Positions 31,315 through 42,839 of a DNA stretch of 64,000 nucleotides are shown one piece after another. The stretch lies in the NCBI RefSeq assembly GCF_002865645.1, contig NW_020194588.1, forward strand, positions 788,092 through 852,091. Reading direction: 5' to 3'. The stretch is from Hyaloscypha bicolor E. Its lineage: Eukaryota; Ascomycota; Leotiomycetes; Helotiales; Hyaloscyphaceae. A model generated the notes under the pieces. It was not told the DNA's origin. It did no database searches and was given only the letters and a program-made list of their open reading frames with translations. The first letter of the stretch is position 1, and every line of letters begins with the position of its first letter. The translations under genes were made by a program, and so were the position numbers.

Positions 31315-34300
31315 CTAGTAAATCCGAAAGCTAAAACCTTTCTCAAGCTGACAGGTCTTGGAGCAAACGCTATGTAGGGCGAATAGGCCTTGTCCTAGCT
31401 CTTTCGGCTCGAAGGCATTGTATTGCGATGGGATAGGGTTCGAAGGCTCAATCCATGGCAGGAACTTGGATATCACAGAGCTGGTCTTCTTCCAAAACGG
31501 TTGTTTCGCCTTATCTCGTAGCAAGGTCTGCAAGGCGTCGACATTTTTTGGTTGCCTAAGGCTAACCAAGTCCTCCAGGGAAATTGAGAAGAGTTCTTGC
31601 TTAGGTGGTTCGCTCTTTTCCTTCCCTCTGCTTGTTATCTCCCGCTCGTTTTGGGAAACGACAAGCTCCCCAGGATTGGATATCAGGAAGAAGATGTCTG
31701 TGTCAACCCCAAATTTTAAGTACTCTTCTAACACTAACGAGCATTGCTCAAAAGGTGACGCCTGTCTTACGGCACTACTCGCGAAATAAAAGAGGAAAAG
31801 CATCCAAACGGTTGCTGTTTTCGCCTCCGGATTGGGCTGGTCCTCTAGAGTGACCTGATCTTGAGGATCTGCGCCAGCTTGTAATAGAACTCGCACCGTC
31901 TCGGAAGCATCCCCGAAAGATGCGGATAGGAGCAAGGTCATTTCACCGTTCCCTTTTGCCAAGTTGGGATCTTCCGATAATTTTAGAGTAACGTATTCGT
32001 GCTGCGAATACCATGCTGCGAAATGGAGATAAGAGAATTCGGCAACCCCGACCAGGTAAATGTTCCCCCATTCGTCATCTCTAAAGCTTGTGCCCCAAAG
32101 AATTGACCCCGAATTTACCTCTATTTCCTCGGGGTGGGAAAAGGGTAGTTGGCGATAGCTATTTAGGACGTCGCTAGCCTCTTTGGCAAAGTTGAACGGA
32201 GCTTTGCGACCTTCCTTGGACAGAAAGAGGTGCCATTTCAGTTTCCATTTCCAATACCTATGACAGCTTTCGAAAATGCACATAATCAAAATATTCCCAA
32301 GTCCGAAATAGGATTGCTTTGTCCTCACGAACTTCAATTCAGCGAGGGACAAACGAAGGTAGACCTCACCAAGATTAAAGTCAGGAAGCCGACCTTGGAA
32401 TTGACGCTGCCTTGAATCGTCGCGGAGGTAGTCTTTAACAGTGCGGTGGAAGAACTGAACTTTGTATCCGAAAAAAATGTCTTCGGGAGCGCGAGCGTCA
32501 GGAACCATCTCAAGCAATCCTTTAGATAAGCTATCGAGTTGCGGTCGTAAGTCGCTATGACGTTTCTTGATCTCTTCATCTGAATATCCTTGAGTAGGAG
32601 AGCTGAAAGGAAAGTTGGGGTCGTTGAGGTCTTCGAGCCAAGAGTAGGCGAGAGCATTCACCGAATCTCCGGGTGGGTCTCCAGTAGCAATGTAGAGCAT
32701 CTGATCCGACCTTTTACGATCACTTGGTTTGATAGTACCAAGTAATTTGGCAAACAATTCATCCAACTCTTTTGGAATTGAGTTTAGCTTCTCTTGAAGT
32801 GCGGGTTGGGAATCGTGATGTCCAACGCCTTCTAAAAGTGAACGAACCACAAGACGAGCCCAAAGAAACACGCCATTTGCCGTCTCGACTATATCTCGTA
32901 CTAGATCCGTATACATATCTTTGACACGGTCGAAATTAGTATCCTTTTCGAACATTGCAGAGGCAAAACGGCTAATATCGGCCCGTGTTAGTTCATGGAG
33001 GCGAAGTCGAAAGTTTGGACTGTCAGAGAAAGTATGCATAAATTCCGTGTGCGGTCGACTACTCACGCAGATTTTAATATCAGTGGAGCTGGCCCAATTC
33101 CGGAGACTATTGGCCAGTTCCCAATGTTCAAGGGAATCTCCCTCGTATTCATCGAGGCCATCGATGAAGAAGCAAAGACGATGCTTAGGGAAAGTCCATT
33201 TGCTGATCAATTTGTCGAAGGCGGCTTTGATCTCTGCAATTCGAAATGAAGGGCTTTCAAACCTTAATATCGCCGAATCCAACGCGTCCCACTCTTCAGG
33301 GAAAATCTCTGGAATGAGGCCTGGGTATTGTTTTAAGGTTTCAAAGAGAAGGGATCTGTAGAGTCCCTCAAGAGACGTTTGAAGCTTTTCCCCGGAGTTC
33401 CAGAAGAAGAACTGAGCAAAGACTAATCTCTTCTCAGCTGCCCAACTTTCCAATTCTTTCCGCACCCGAGAATGCTGACAGAGAAACTTCATGAGGGTAG
33501 ATTTTCCAGAGCCAGCTTTACCAGAAATGTGATAAATCTGGTTGCCTGATCCCAGCCATGCTAGGAATGAGTCCCGTGTCTGCGTTCGAAATCGTCTCTG
33601 TTCGGCTTCCTGGGCATCAGGAGGACTTTTTGGGGTATTTCCAGAGGCCCAGATCTCAATTTTGTGCTCCCCTCCTGGAGTTGGCTCGTTTTCCACCTGA
33701 ACAGGGGGACCGGATTCCAAGTCTACGGGTGACTCTTTCTCTCGGTCTTGGACTTCATCTTCGTCGGCCAGAGTTTCTTCTATTGCCAAAACTCCTTCCG
33801 CATTGCTCGAACTTTCACTCGGATCAACCAGCTCCCGGTCATCCTCTTCGGTCGAATAAAATGAACCATCGTCGTTCTCTGCAATTGAATAGATAGACTC
33901 ATCTTCATCTTCCTCGAGAATCCATTTCAACGTTCCGCTCTCTGCATCCGTAATGGTATCCTCGCGAGCGTATATATTATCGAAATAGAGCCGGCGCAAG
34001 ATTTGGTTCTCCCGTGATAGTGACCTTGACATTGATTGCAGTGTTAAAAGCGCAGAGCAAATATCCATTGCGGAGTACATCTTCTTTTTATCCTCGTCTG
34101 GCCTTGCGTTATCTTTTGTTTCTAGCAATGCCTTAACCGCCTGGTTAAGTTCTTGTCGGAGGCATGTGAGCTGAGCTGAAGTCTCGGTTGACATCCGAAC
34201 GCCTTCTTTTTGGATTTTGTCTAGTTGAACTTTGACGGATGACTGTTGTTCACTATCGTATGTCAATACCAAGTCTTGGACGGGTCTAAGGATTATGAAT

Positions 34301-34728
34301 CCTTACCAGAGCATAAAATTCAGCCGAACGAGAATTTGCGATCGATATCTGTCTAGTCTATCTTCAATAGAGGCTATATCTTTCTCTTTCCTCATGCTTG
34401 CAACTTTGACTTTGAGACTCAGCCATTTCGAATTCTTCTCCGAAGCTTGTAATTTCTTCAAGATCTTTGACAAATCCTGGGATAATTCGTGACATTTGTC
34501 TGCAAGCTTGAATAACTCCCTCTCGTTCTTGGTTTTCCGTTCAACATCGGAAATCAAGCTGTCGGTGGCTCTCTCAAGGTCATTGACAACAGTGCTGATG
34601 TGAGCGTTCTCATGTGTTGTCCCAGTTGTCGATTTATAGACCTCGTAAGTGCCCGTTATAACGCCCCACGAGAATTCAATGAATTGCAGAATGCCGGCAG
34701 CGAAGCCCACAGCTGTTATAGGATCCAT
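31315..34728 (-). CDS. NACHT-type STAND (NLR-like) receptor, 1119 aa
   Basis: Two exons, 34307-34728 and 31315-34252, separated by a 54-nt intron (GTAAGG...TTGACATACGATAG). The frame would otherwise hit TAA at 34303. Residues 1-140 form a helical N-terminal domain of the fungal STAND type (MDPITAVGFAAGILQFIEF). 140-290 is coiled-coil and helical, and 290-345 is acidic and disordered. The NACHT domain follows: Walker A GKAGSGKST at 385-393, FAQFFFWNSGEKLQTSLEGL, Walker B CFFIDGLDEY at 501-510, KICVSSRPHTEF (sensor region), ETANGVFLWARLVVRSLLEG, then FFHRTVKDYL (helical arm after NACHT). The C-terminus has two or three ankyrin-like units (SYLHFAAWYSQHEYVTLKL, TLLLSASFGDASETVRVLL) but no long repeat array. 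Fungal members sense non-self or microbes and trigger cell death. The effector here is unclear. Confidence 0.9.
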
Positions 34729-37277
34729 GCTGGAGAAGCTGTAGATGGAGCCCCGCCAGGCGTCAGGCTAGGAACCGACTCAGCCAGATTAATAAGGTAC
34801 CTGCCTGAAAATCTAGTTATTTTGGCTACCACGGCGGATGGAGATAGAGACGATGCGTAGTCTCTGGGTAGTGTCAGGCTGGACTTGAGATGACAGCGAA
34901 GTAGTAGCGACAAAGTGGGCGCATATCGCAATAATGCCCAAGAAACAAATGGAAAATGTGAGGCTGAGCCAAGGTCATGCGCAGAATCTGGAAGAAACGA
35001 GGCGGACGTGTGGCCCTGTCATTAGCTGGGCGACGAGGTTGTGCTAGCATTGAAGCCAGCCAACCAGCTTGTTAGAATTGGTAGGGAACTGTGGCTTACA
35101 GTATATAACCCATCGTCACTTATTCCCCGGTCCGACGGCTCAAAAACGGGGTTAGGCGTGGACAGCCTGTAAGAGCTATAGTGGACGCGAGTATTACCTA
35201 CTTTTTTAACATTCGAAAGAGGAAATAAATAGTCGCTAAGAGCCCCCTAATTAAGTTTAAAGGAGAGGGCCGAGGAGAGAGGTTAAGCGAAGCGAGACTA
35301 GAAGAAGTTTAAATAATTTATTATATTATTATTTTATTTAAGAATCTTTTTTTAGCTTTTAGCTATAATATATAAAGTAATATAAAAGCTCTAATACTTT
35401 TTAAAAAAAAGTCTTAAAACCTTAATATATATTATAAGTTAATAAGTTAATATTTATTAAAATAAGAGAAATATATATATTATAATAAAGCTATATATTT
35501 TATTACAAAATATAAAACATTTTTTTAATTTTTAATTTTTAATATTTTATATTTGTTTTTAAGTACGAAAATAACTTTATTATAATAACTAGGTTCTTAC
35601 CCTTTAATTTAACTAATATATATTTATTAATTCTAGCTTAATTTGTTTTTATAAAAGTATATTAAATATTATAATCTTAAATTATTATTTTAAAAAGAGG
35701 CTTATTACTAAGTATATTAATTTATTTCCTTCTTTACTAGCTCGGCCTCTTATTACTTTATTATATAGGAGCATTATTACTATAATATTAATATTCTAAT
35801 ACTACTAGCCCTTTACTATAATTCGTTGGGCACGCTATTAATATAGCATGAATTCTCCACGACTATTGGCATTGACTAGCTGGTCCTCTGCTCTTTTATT
35901 TGTGAAACTCTATTCATGCAATCCTAACTTACCAAGATTTACATAAATTTACCCTCGGAATAGCGCCACAGCTACATAATCTAACCATTACTACCATTAG
36001 CAGGCTTGCCACCGGCGATCTCCCCTTTTTGTCAACCAAGCCAAAAGAATTGACCTTCTCCCACCTCAGCTTACGTGAACCAAACCCGTCGTCCAAGCGC
36101 CTTGGCCCCTTGTTTTCTATAGGCAGGGCAATTGCTAGGAGAAAGAGAAAAGAAACATGTGGGCAGAGTATAGAATTAAGAGGTCCAAAGCAGAGTGAAG
36201 TAAATTGAGCACAACCGAAACTTGATTATATGAAATTGCCTGCGGAGACGGAGACGTGTATGGAATGATGGGGCTGAGCTATTTATCATGTACATGTAAG
36301 CAAGCAGATCTAAAATGATTTAGGAATTACACCCGTTGAGGGTGAAATGGGGCGCGCTTTTAAAAGCAATACCCGAGCCAGAACGAGCCAAAACGAGCTC
36401 CTTGGGTACTAAAATGGGCCTCTTCATACCTTCGTAGGCTAACTCAGCTTGTGCTCAGGCAGTGCTCATGAATGCTTACTTATAGCTCAGGCTAATAAAG
36501 CAGCAGCAACCCAGGTCCAAAGACGGAAATGGAACATGCTGTGAGAACATTTTCACGTGAGATGGCCTATTATGGAAATCAAGAAGTTGTATGGAAATAC
36601 TGCGCAAATATCTCAACGCGCCCAAATTTTCCTGATAGACAAAATGGAGCTTTGCCGGAAGGTGGTGGGGAGATGGGAGAGAACGGAGGTTACGCCTTGA
36701 TGAAGCAGCATCATCCCAGAAGAAATGCTTCTCAGATGGCATGAATGCGATCCGATGGGGCTAGACTTCCTCCTGCCATAATAAGTAAGCTTTTAGATTC
36801 TGATTGAGTGTGATATTAGCAAACAGAACATTTTATTTTCTATTCAATGGGTACCTGAAAACCCCTAGTCTTTCAAACAGCAGGTATGTGGAAGTTTCTT
36901 TGGCAAATAACAGCTTGTTGTTGTTGTGGTCTGATTACAATTTGCTCTTTCTTTAAATCGTTTGATTCCTGCTACCCCTCCTCAATCAATGTGTATTGAG
37001 GCTCTCTAGCTATACACTTCCTACAATGAAGATATTTTGCGCTTATGGAAGAAATATTACAATAATAAAGAAATGTGACCATGTTATACACCCTGGCAAA
37101 GACTCCGAAGCGCTTCCGGCTCCTCCCATACATAATATTCACTGGACCGCTTATTGATAATTTGCAGGTGAACTATTTCGCGATCTTTCCTCTTCGGCAT
37201 GAACCTCCCTCCTTGCAACCACAACCTCCGACCTTGCAACAACTCCCCAACACAGGGTCGCATCAACAGCTAATACC
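34729..37277. other. Intergenic region with AT-rich relic block
   Basis: 34729-35150 is the 5' flank of the NACHT gene. 35200-35830 is extremely AT- and TpA-rich with no frame, probably an old RIP-ruined repeat. 35830-37277 returns to normal composition; the last few hundred bases are the promoter and leader of the SET-MYND gene. No gene supported. Confidence 0.5.
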
Positions 37278-39128
37278 ATGTCTCAGGAAGTGCAAGACGA
37301 TGGTATGTTCTCTCGAGTTCAGGCAACGGTCCCCCTTCAGCTTCGCATATCCGCCATTCCCGGTGCTGGACGTGGTTTGTTTGTGTCCGAGGCGGTGCCG
37401 TCGCGGGGTCTGATTTTCCGCATAGCTAAACCGTTGCTATGTATTGTAAGTGTCCCTCTCCTTCCTTCTCGTATAGCTTTGATACTATGTGGCTAATTCT
37501 AAACCTCTTTCCCAGGTCGAGGATGGTAAAGAAGCACTGCGGAGAACTTGCGATAATTGTTTTGCTGCGAGGAGCGGAATATACCAGACTACCAGCCGAA
37601 AGAATCTCCGGTAAGAACCTTCCAGTTCTACTTGCTGTGTCCTCGATGTTCAAGGACTTTCGGAATGCTCGAATTCTTGGTTAATCAATGCTGATTCGAG
37701 GAATTCCAGGTTTGGGCCATGCCCGGGCTGTGAAGTCTTGTATTATTGTAGCGCGGTGAGCTTTCCCTCCAGTTCTACTGTACTCATCTAACCTTCGGAC
37801 AGGAGTGTCATTCCGAGGCCTGGGAGCACCACCATAAAGCCGAATGCGCTGTGCTCTCTAGAATCAGACAAGACCCACAAGATAGAGTGGAGGAAAGAGT
37901 TACCCACAAGAACGTTCGACTTCTCATCCGACTGCTCTGTCTCCACGAAGCCGGCATGATCCCAGAGCAACAATGGGACGAAATATTGGGCCTGAAGACG
38001 CTGATGGGAGCTGGACAAGAAGAATTAGAGAGACAGGTTCAGTTTCTATGCGATTTTATGGCTTCCTACGAGGTTACGAGTTTAGACGAGAATGTGGTCA
38101 GACAGTTGGTGCATACAGTGAGTTTGCAAACAGTCTGTTTTGCTTGTTGGGGTGCTAATAATCTCGTACAGCACTTCAACAACAACCTCATCATGGACCA
38201 GCCCCTCCTCAGAGGTGGCTTATTTTACCCCCCAGGAAACGGCTGCGTTGCAAGTGGCATCTGTCTCGAACCATTTGCATCCATGGTCAATCACTGCTGC
38301 GACCCAAACTCTTGGTGGACTTTCAACGGCTGCGAGTTCCAGCTCAGAGCTATCCGAGAGATTCCTGCAGGAGAGGAGCTCACAATTTCCTACATCGGCA
38401 TCACAGAAAGCTTCAAGTTTCGCCAGGAGATTCTTTTGGAGGATTGGGGTATTAACTGCGCGTGCTTAGTGTGCAAACAGGGTCCACAGGGTCCGACGGA
38501 TGGTCCGCTGTACGAGAGACTTCAGAATATCCAGAGGCTCGAGCGGGAGTCTGTTGATGGTACGTCTCCCTTGAGCTCTCTTGCAACGCAGATTTTCGAC
38601 TAACTTCTTTGAGGCTGTGCTCCATTGAATGAGGTTAAACACTTCATTATTGACATGGTTGGTGCCGGTTACGATTTCGGAACATGGCCGCTTCGCCAGC
38701 TATACCGCCAGATCTTCTGCACTGTTCTAAGCAGAGGAAATTTCATGGGTGCGCTGAAAGTCTGGCTGAAGCTTTACTACGTGGTTGATGTTGCTTCCAG
38801 CCCTCCGCAACTTCCTGATGATAGGCTCAATTCGCTGAAGAAGCTGATCAGCTTGATTCGGGCGGTGCAACTGATGGAGTCGCCTTTAATTACGGAAGAC
38901 GTCAAATGGGCGCTCTCGTATGCTCGAGGCTACCTGAGTAGGAAGTTATGTGAGGAGACAGAGAAGTGCTTTGGTGATATTGAGGTTGCAAAGTTTGAGA
39001 AGGAGCAGTTTCAGATGGTGTTTGGTCACGGTGCCGAAAGATTTGATGACAGAGCGAGATATGTACAGGGTATGAAAGTACTCTTGGAATGGGCGAGAAT
39101 TCCTGATGTCTCGGAGAGCAGTTTGTAG
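37278..39128 (+). CDS. SET-MYND domain protein (SMYD-like), 508 aa
   Basis: Six exons: 37278-37445, 37516-37610, 37710-37755, 37803-38117, 38172-38559 and 38614-39128, all GT-AG, summing to 509 codons. The N-terminal SET strand is SAIPGAGRGLFVSEAVPSRG. The MYND finger starts at CDNCF and continues with CPGCEVLYYCSAECHSEAWEHHHKAEC, with all family Cys/His present. The SET core is GICLEPFASMVNHCCDPN (NHCCDPN binds S-adenosylmethionine) and IPAGEELTISYI, with post-SET cysteines in WGINCACLVC. C-terminal helices (WPLRQLYRQIF, MGALKVWLKLYYVVD) follow. This is the layout of fungal SMYD-like lysine methyltransferases; the substrate is unknown. It matches the degraded copy at 16944-18770 region by region. 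Confidence 0.92.
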
Positions 39129-39450
39129 GCACGGTTTGTCACCGGGGGGGATGGTGGATGAGGCCATTAGAAGAACGGGACCCTAGTTAAGCGAGCCCCC
39201 TTTCCCGGCATAAATTCGTACCTGGAGCAACCAAATGAAGAAACTTCCAAATTTGGATCCCGATACATGAGTGCGCACAAAGCTGTGGATCGTAGATATG
39301 TAGAGTGAATTTAATCGTAGCCTTGATACGGCTACCAACAAGCTCCTGTTTGAGCCCATGTCACAGTACCAATACTACCAGATATCCGTGCTCTAAGTAA
39401 GTCGATTCAATTCCAAACAAAAGAAGCGTCCGATTCCAAATCCCAACGCT
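39129..39450. other. Convergent intergenic spacer
   Basis: 3' flanks of the SET-MYND gene and of the methyltransferase locus. No gene seen. Confidence 0.5.
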
Positions 39451-39459
39451 TCAGCATTC

Positions 39460-41056
39460 ATCGCTTTCCTCGGCATCCTCTGTTTCTTCACCCTCATTGT
39501 TTTCCTCCTCATTGTTTTCCTCCTCATTGTTTTCCTCCTCATTGTTTTCCTCCTCCCTCATTGTTTTCCTCCTCATTGTTTTCCTCCTCATTGTTTTCCT
39601 CCTCATTGTTTTCCTCCTCATGTCTCTCCTCAGAATCCATCTCATACTCCCACTCGCGATCCTCTCTCATCGCATCCGCTCTCTCCTCGTACACTTTCTA
39701 CACAAGTTCTGGTTCTTTGTGCCGGGTTTACTCACCCTCCACCTCTCCAACCTCTTTCGATTTGCAAATTCCATTAACATCTTCCAGATGTTTTCTAATA
39801 TAAGCGAAGATGACCTCCGCAATGGATGGAGGCACCGCATTGCCAATCTGCTCCTTAATCTTTTTTACGAAAGACAAATCAATTAGGAAAGCCTTGCGAT
39901 GCTGCAAACTAGCCCAGTGTTATACATCTCTTGCCAGTCAGGTATGCGCGGTTCTTCCCACCATTCTTAGTAATGCATGCCGTGATCTTCTTGTCATCCC
40001 AGGGCTTATATTTTTCGTTTTTCATTTTGAGTCTTGCTGTAATCTCGTGGTTCTTAGAATCGCTATCGATTCCACGTAAGACGCTGCGAGATGTGGTGTA
40101 GCACTTGATACCTGTTGCCTTGGGAAATTCGGTGTGTGTGCGTGGTGAGAAGCCTGGAAGAGGCTCGCCTGAATTGAACAGAGAAAGCTATCAGTCGCAA
40201 TGGTTTTTCAACCGTGCGGAAGAAAGCTTACCAAGAAGCGATGATCGCCAGCCTTTCCCTGTTTTGTGGAGGGCCTAGATCCTGGAAGGGCACAATTTGC
40301 CAACTCACAGAAAAACCCGGGTTCGTGGATGAAAGCAACAGCTTATTGAAAGCATCATTATGCTTCTTAAGAACAACGAGTCCAGCCGTTTCTTCCAACA
40401 CTGCAATGCAGGACCTTGCTTTTCTCAGCAGCGCGTCAGTGAAGAATATTTGCGTCTTGTTGTTCTCGTCGTCGAATCCCAGAATAGTATGTGGCATGCT
40501 GTAGTATTGGCAAGGGGGACTCAAGTGGACAATGTCAACCTTCAAGGTTCGGCGCGGATCCTCACGGTCAGCAAGGTGCTCTGTGTATTCTTAATAGAAG
40601 TGAGCTTCTGGGAACGCTGTCTCCCAAGTCTGGTGGGCATTGAAGTCGTAGTCCATTCCATATCCGATTTCCAAGCCAGCTAATTCAGCACCACAAGTGG
40701 TCCTCCCGCACGACAGACTTCGTTATGTAAGCAGTTGAGACGGATACGAGGCAGCAGTAAATACTCACACATGTCGCCGTACGTATATCGGCTGCTGAAA
40801 TGTTTCTCACCCACTTCCTGTGGACGAAATAAACTTCGTTGAGCTTTTTCGGCAGCTTGCCTCCAAAGTCTGTGTTTCTCCGGAGCAGCAGGCCGGAGAG
40901 GATGATGGCTTGGTCTTGCCGGAAGATAGCTTTGATGAGCAAGAAGTCACCGGATGAAATCTCGACTATTGTTTCGGGTTCCAGGGTATGGTTGTTCCAG
41001 GGGTAGGACTTGAAGGGCACTGTCTCGTGGACACGAGGTTTCTTTCGTGAAGGCAT
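39460..41056 (-). pseudogene. rid: RID/Masc1-class C5-cytosine DNA methyltransferase, broken
   Basis: RID-class enzymes are required for repeat-induced point mutation or premeiotic methylation in ascomycetes. From ATG 41056: a BAH-like part (EISSGDFLLIKAIFRQD, LLLRRNTDFGGKLPKKLNEV), an intron, motif I (CGRTTCGAELAGLEIGYG, shortened), VDIVHLSPPCQYYS (motif IV with the catalytic Cys), VLEETAGLVVL (motif VI; this class has EQT where other enzymes have ENV, and here it is EET), QNRERLAIIAS (motif VIII), an intron, KITACITKNGG (motif IX region), LASLQHRKAF and KEQIGNAVPPSIAEVIF (motif X), then an acidic tail. Damage: TAA at 40591-40593 (CAA if C-to-T is reversed), frame mismatch around motif I and before motif X, and a frameshift in the tail minisatellite. 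N-terminal fragments may extend upstream of 41056. Confidence 0.75.
39495..39618. repeat. 15-bp minisatellite, 8 copies with a 4-bp interruption
   Basis: Unit cattgttttcctcct (minus strand: Glu-Glu-Glu-Asn-Asn), four copies at 39495-39554, CCCT at 39555-39558, then four copies at 39559-39618. All units are perfect. The 4-bp insert shifts the reading frame of the methyltransferase tail. Without the shift the Glu/Asn repeat would run on into EGEETEDAEESDEC and a stop. Confidence 0.95.
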
Positions 41057-41877
41057 GCTTGTTGAGCTTTGTGCTCCGCTCTGATTTTCCCGGAGAGGAG
41101 CATAGTGACGGAGCGAGTGCGCTGCCAGACATCAAACCGAATTATATAACTCTGGTTTGGACATCCAGAGAGATGCAGGGACATTCAAGCGCCTTCCTTT
41201 CGAATATCCCTCGCGCGGTGGCACATTTGAAGCCGTGCTTCATCTGGATGTCACGTCTCACGATGCACAAGACATCCTGCAATTTGGCCAAAGGAAGTTC
41301 GGAATTGCTCTGCATCTGCATATCTCCCAAACTATAAGAGCAGGCTTATCGAATCAGGTCAACCTTGACGCGGAAGCCCGTCAATTTCTGTAGTATCACT
41401 CTCGATGGAAGTTCTGAGATGCCATCTTAAGACTGCTTGAGTCTTCTCTTCGAGAGAAACGGACTTAACTCAGAAACCTGTGCATGGAAGCTGGCGCCTA
41501 TCCACTTCAATTTCGCACCAATGCTGCATTTGCAGAGAAGAGGCTCGATCTTATGGATCTCAGGGAACTAAACGTAAAAATCCCTGGTCTGATGTAGGAC
41601 TCGGCTCTAGGAAGAAGTAGGAACTCGACGCAATGAGATAGTGGAATGATAGCACTTGCAAATGGTATATCAATTCGCTTGATTTGCTACAAATCTAGCA
41701 TTGGCCATGAACATGTCTCAACGGAGCACTGCCATGCAATCATCTCCTCGCTCTTCTGGAGACATCCTTCTCCTTTACATATTATCTAGCATGATTTTCT
41801 TCTATATTCTCCAAACTTCGAAGCAAGCAGTGCTCCGTATGCACCAAAGGTATCCCTCGCTTGCCAATAAACTCCCG
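41057..41877. other. Spacer, possibly with degraded 5' exons of the methyltransferase
   Basis: Minus-strand fragments such as LPSRVILQKLTGFRVKVDL and LCKCSIGAKLKWIGASFH look protein-like but are split by stops. They could be the lost N-terminus of the methyltransferase or of another gene. Nothing certain. Confidence 0.3.
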
Positions 41878-42839
41878 TCAAGCCCTAATCTTCTTAACCT
41901 TCTTCTTTTTCTCCTTCGCCTCTCCTCCCCCAGAGCTTGGGCCCGCACCTCCCATCCCACCCATCATCCCCTGTAACGCACTCATATCCGGCATGCCCGG
42001 CATACCTCCCCCAGCCGCCCCAGCCGCCCCCGCATTCTGCATCTCAGCCATCATGTCCTTCAAAAAGTTCTCACTAACCCCTCCACCCGTCAGTCCAGGG
42101 CTGTAATGAGGCAGTATACTGCCCATCTTCCATCCTTTTGGGATTGCTGGTTTGGGGTATTCTTTCGCTGGGTCGGGGGGAGGAACGCCGGGGACACGGA
42201 CGAGGGATGCAGTTGCGGTAGTGGTGGGGTTTGCTTTGAGGTGTGCAGAGATGAGGGTGTAAAGATGATGCTCTGTCCAAATATCAGCTTTCGTATCCCA
42301 TTCCATAACCCAAATACCTCAATGCTTCAGAATGAGAGACAGAGGGAAGAGAGAAAATACCCACTGTTCTTAATACCCTTATTCGCACCCCCCTTTAACT
42401 TAATCTTCACGCGTCCCGGATTCGCCCAATCCTTCGGATGCAGCTTACTCGGCTCAAACAGCGTCTCTAACCTCAACCTCGCACACGCATTCACAATCTC
42501 CCTCGCCATCGGATTCTCGACCGCCAGCTCAAGTCCTACCCGTCTTCCCTCGGCTCTACTTCTATTTACATCAAAATATACCGGGTATATGCATTGGAAA
42601 TTTTTGTATTTGGATTCGTCTTGAGTTGTGTGGAAAGGCTGGCCTTGGCCGGGAGCTGGGGAAGAGGAGGTGGTGTTGGTGGTGGAGGGGATCGAGGAGG
42701 GGTTTATGATTGATTGGGAGGCGGAGGCGGGCGCGCGTTGCTTGAGGATTTCGCGCTCGTCGAAGTCATCGGAGACGTCGCTGATATCGCCTTCCGAGGG
42801 ATCGCTGTCGGATACTTCTTCGATGCGGGCGTGCGACAT
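41878..42839 (-). CDS. sec65: Signal recognition particle subunit SRP19/Sec65 (289 aa)
   Basis: SRP19 binds the SRP RNA in the nucleus and helps SRP54 assemble, which is needed for co-translational targeting to the ER. Exons are 42365-42839 and 41878-42272, with a 92-bp intron (GTGGGT...TGGACAG) that rebuilds the family phrase GIKNKHHLYTLISAHLKANP. The start MSHARIEEVSDSD at 42839 gives an acidic N-terminus. The core (about residues 75-150) is YPVYFDVNRSRAEGRRVGLE, then NPMAREIVNACARLRL and HPKDWANPGRVKIKLK, the RNA-binding fold. The tail is Gly/Met-rich and ends in a lysine-rich KEKKKKVKKIRA, usual for fungal homologues. Intact. Confidence 0.93.

Noticed and set aside
39497..39886. Plus-strand frame with repeated FSSSL/IVFLL units resembling a membrane protein
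   Set aside because: Produced by translating the minisatellite on the wrong strand; the minus strand has the acidic tail expected for the methyltransferase.
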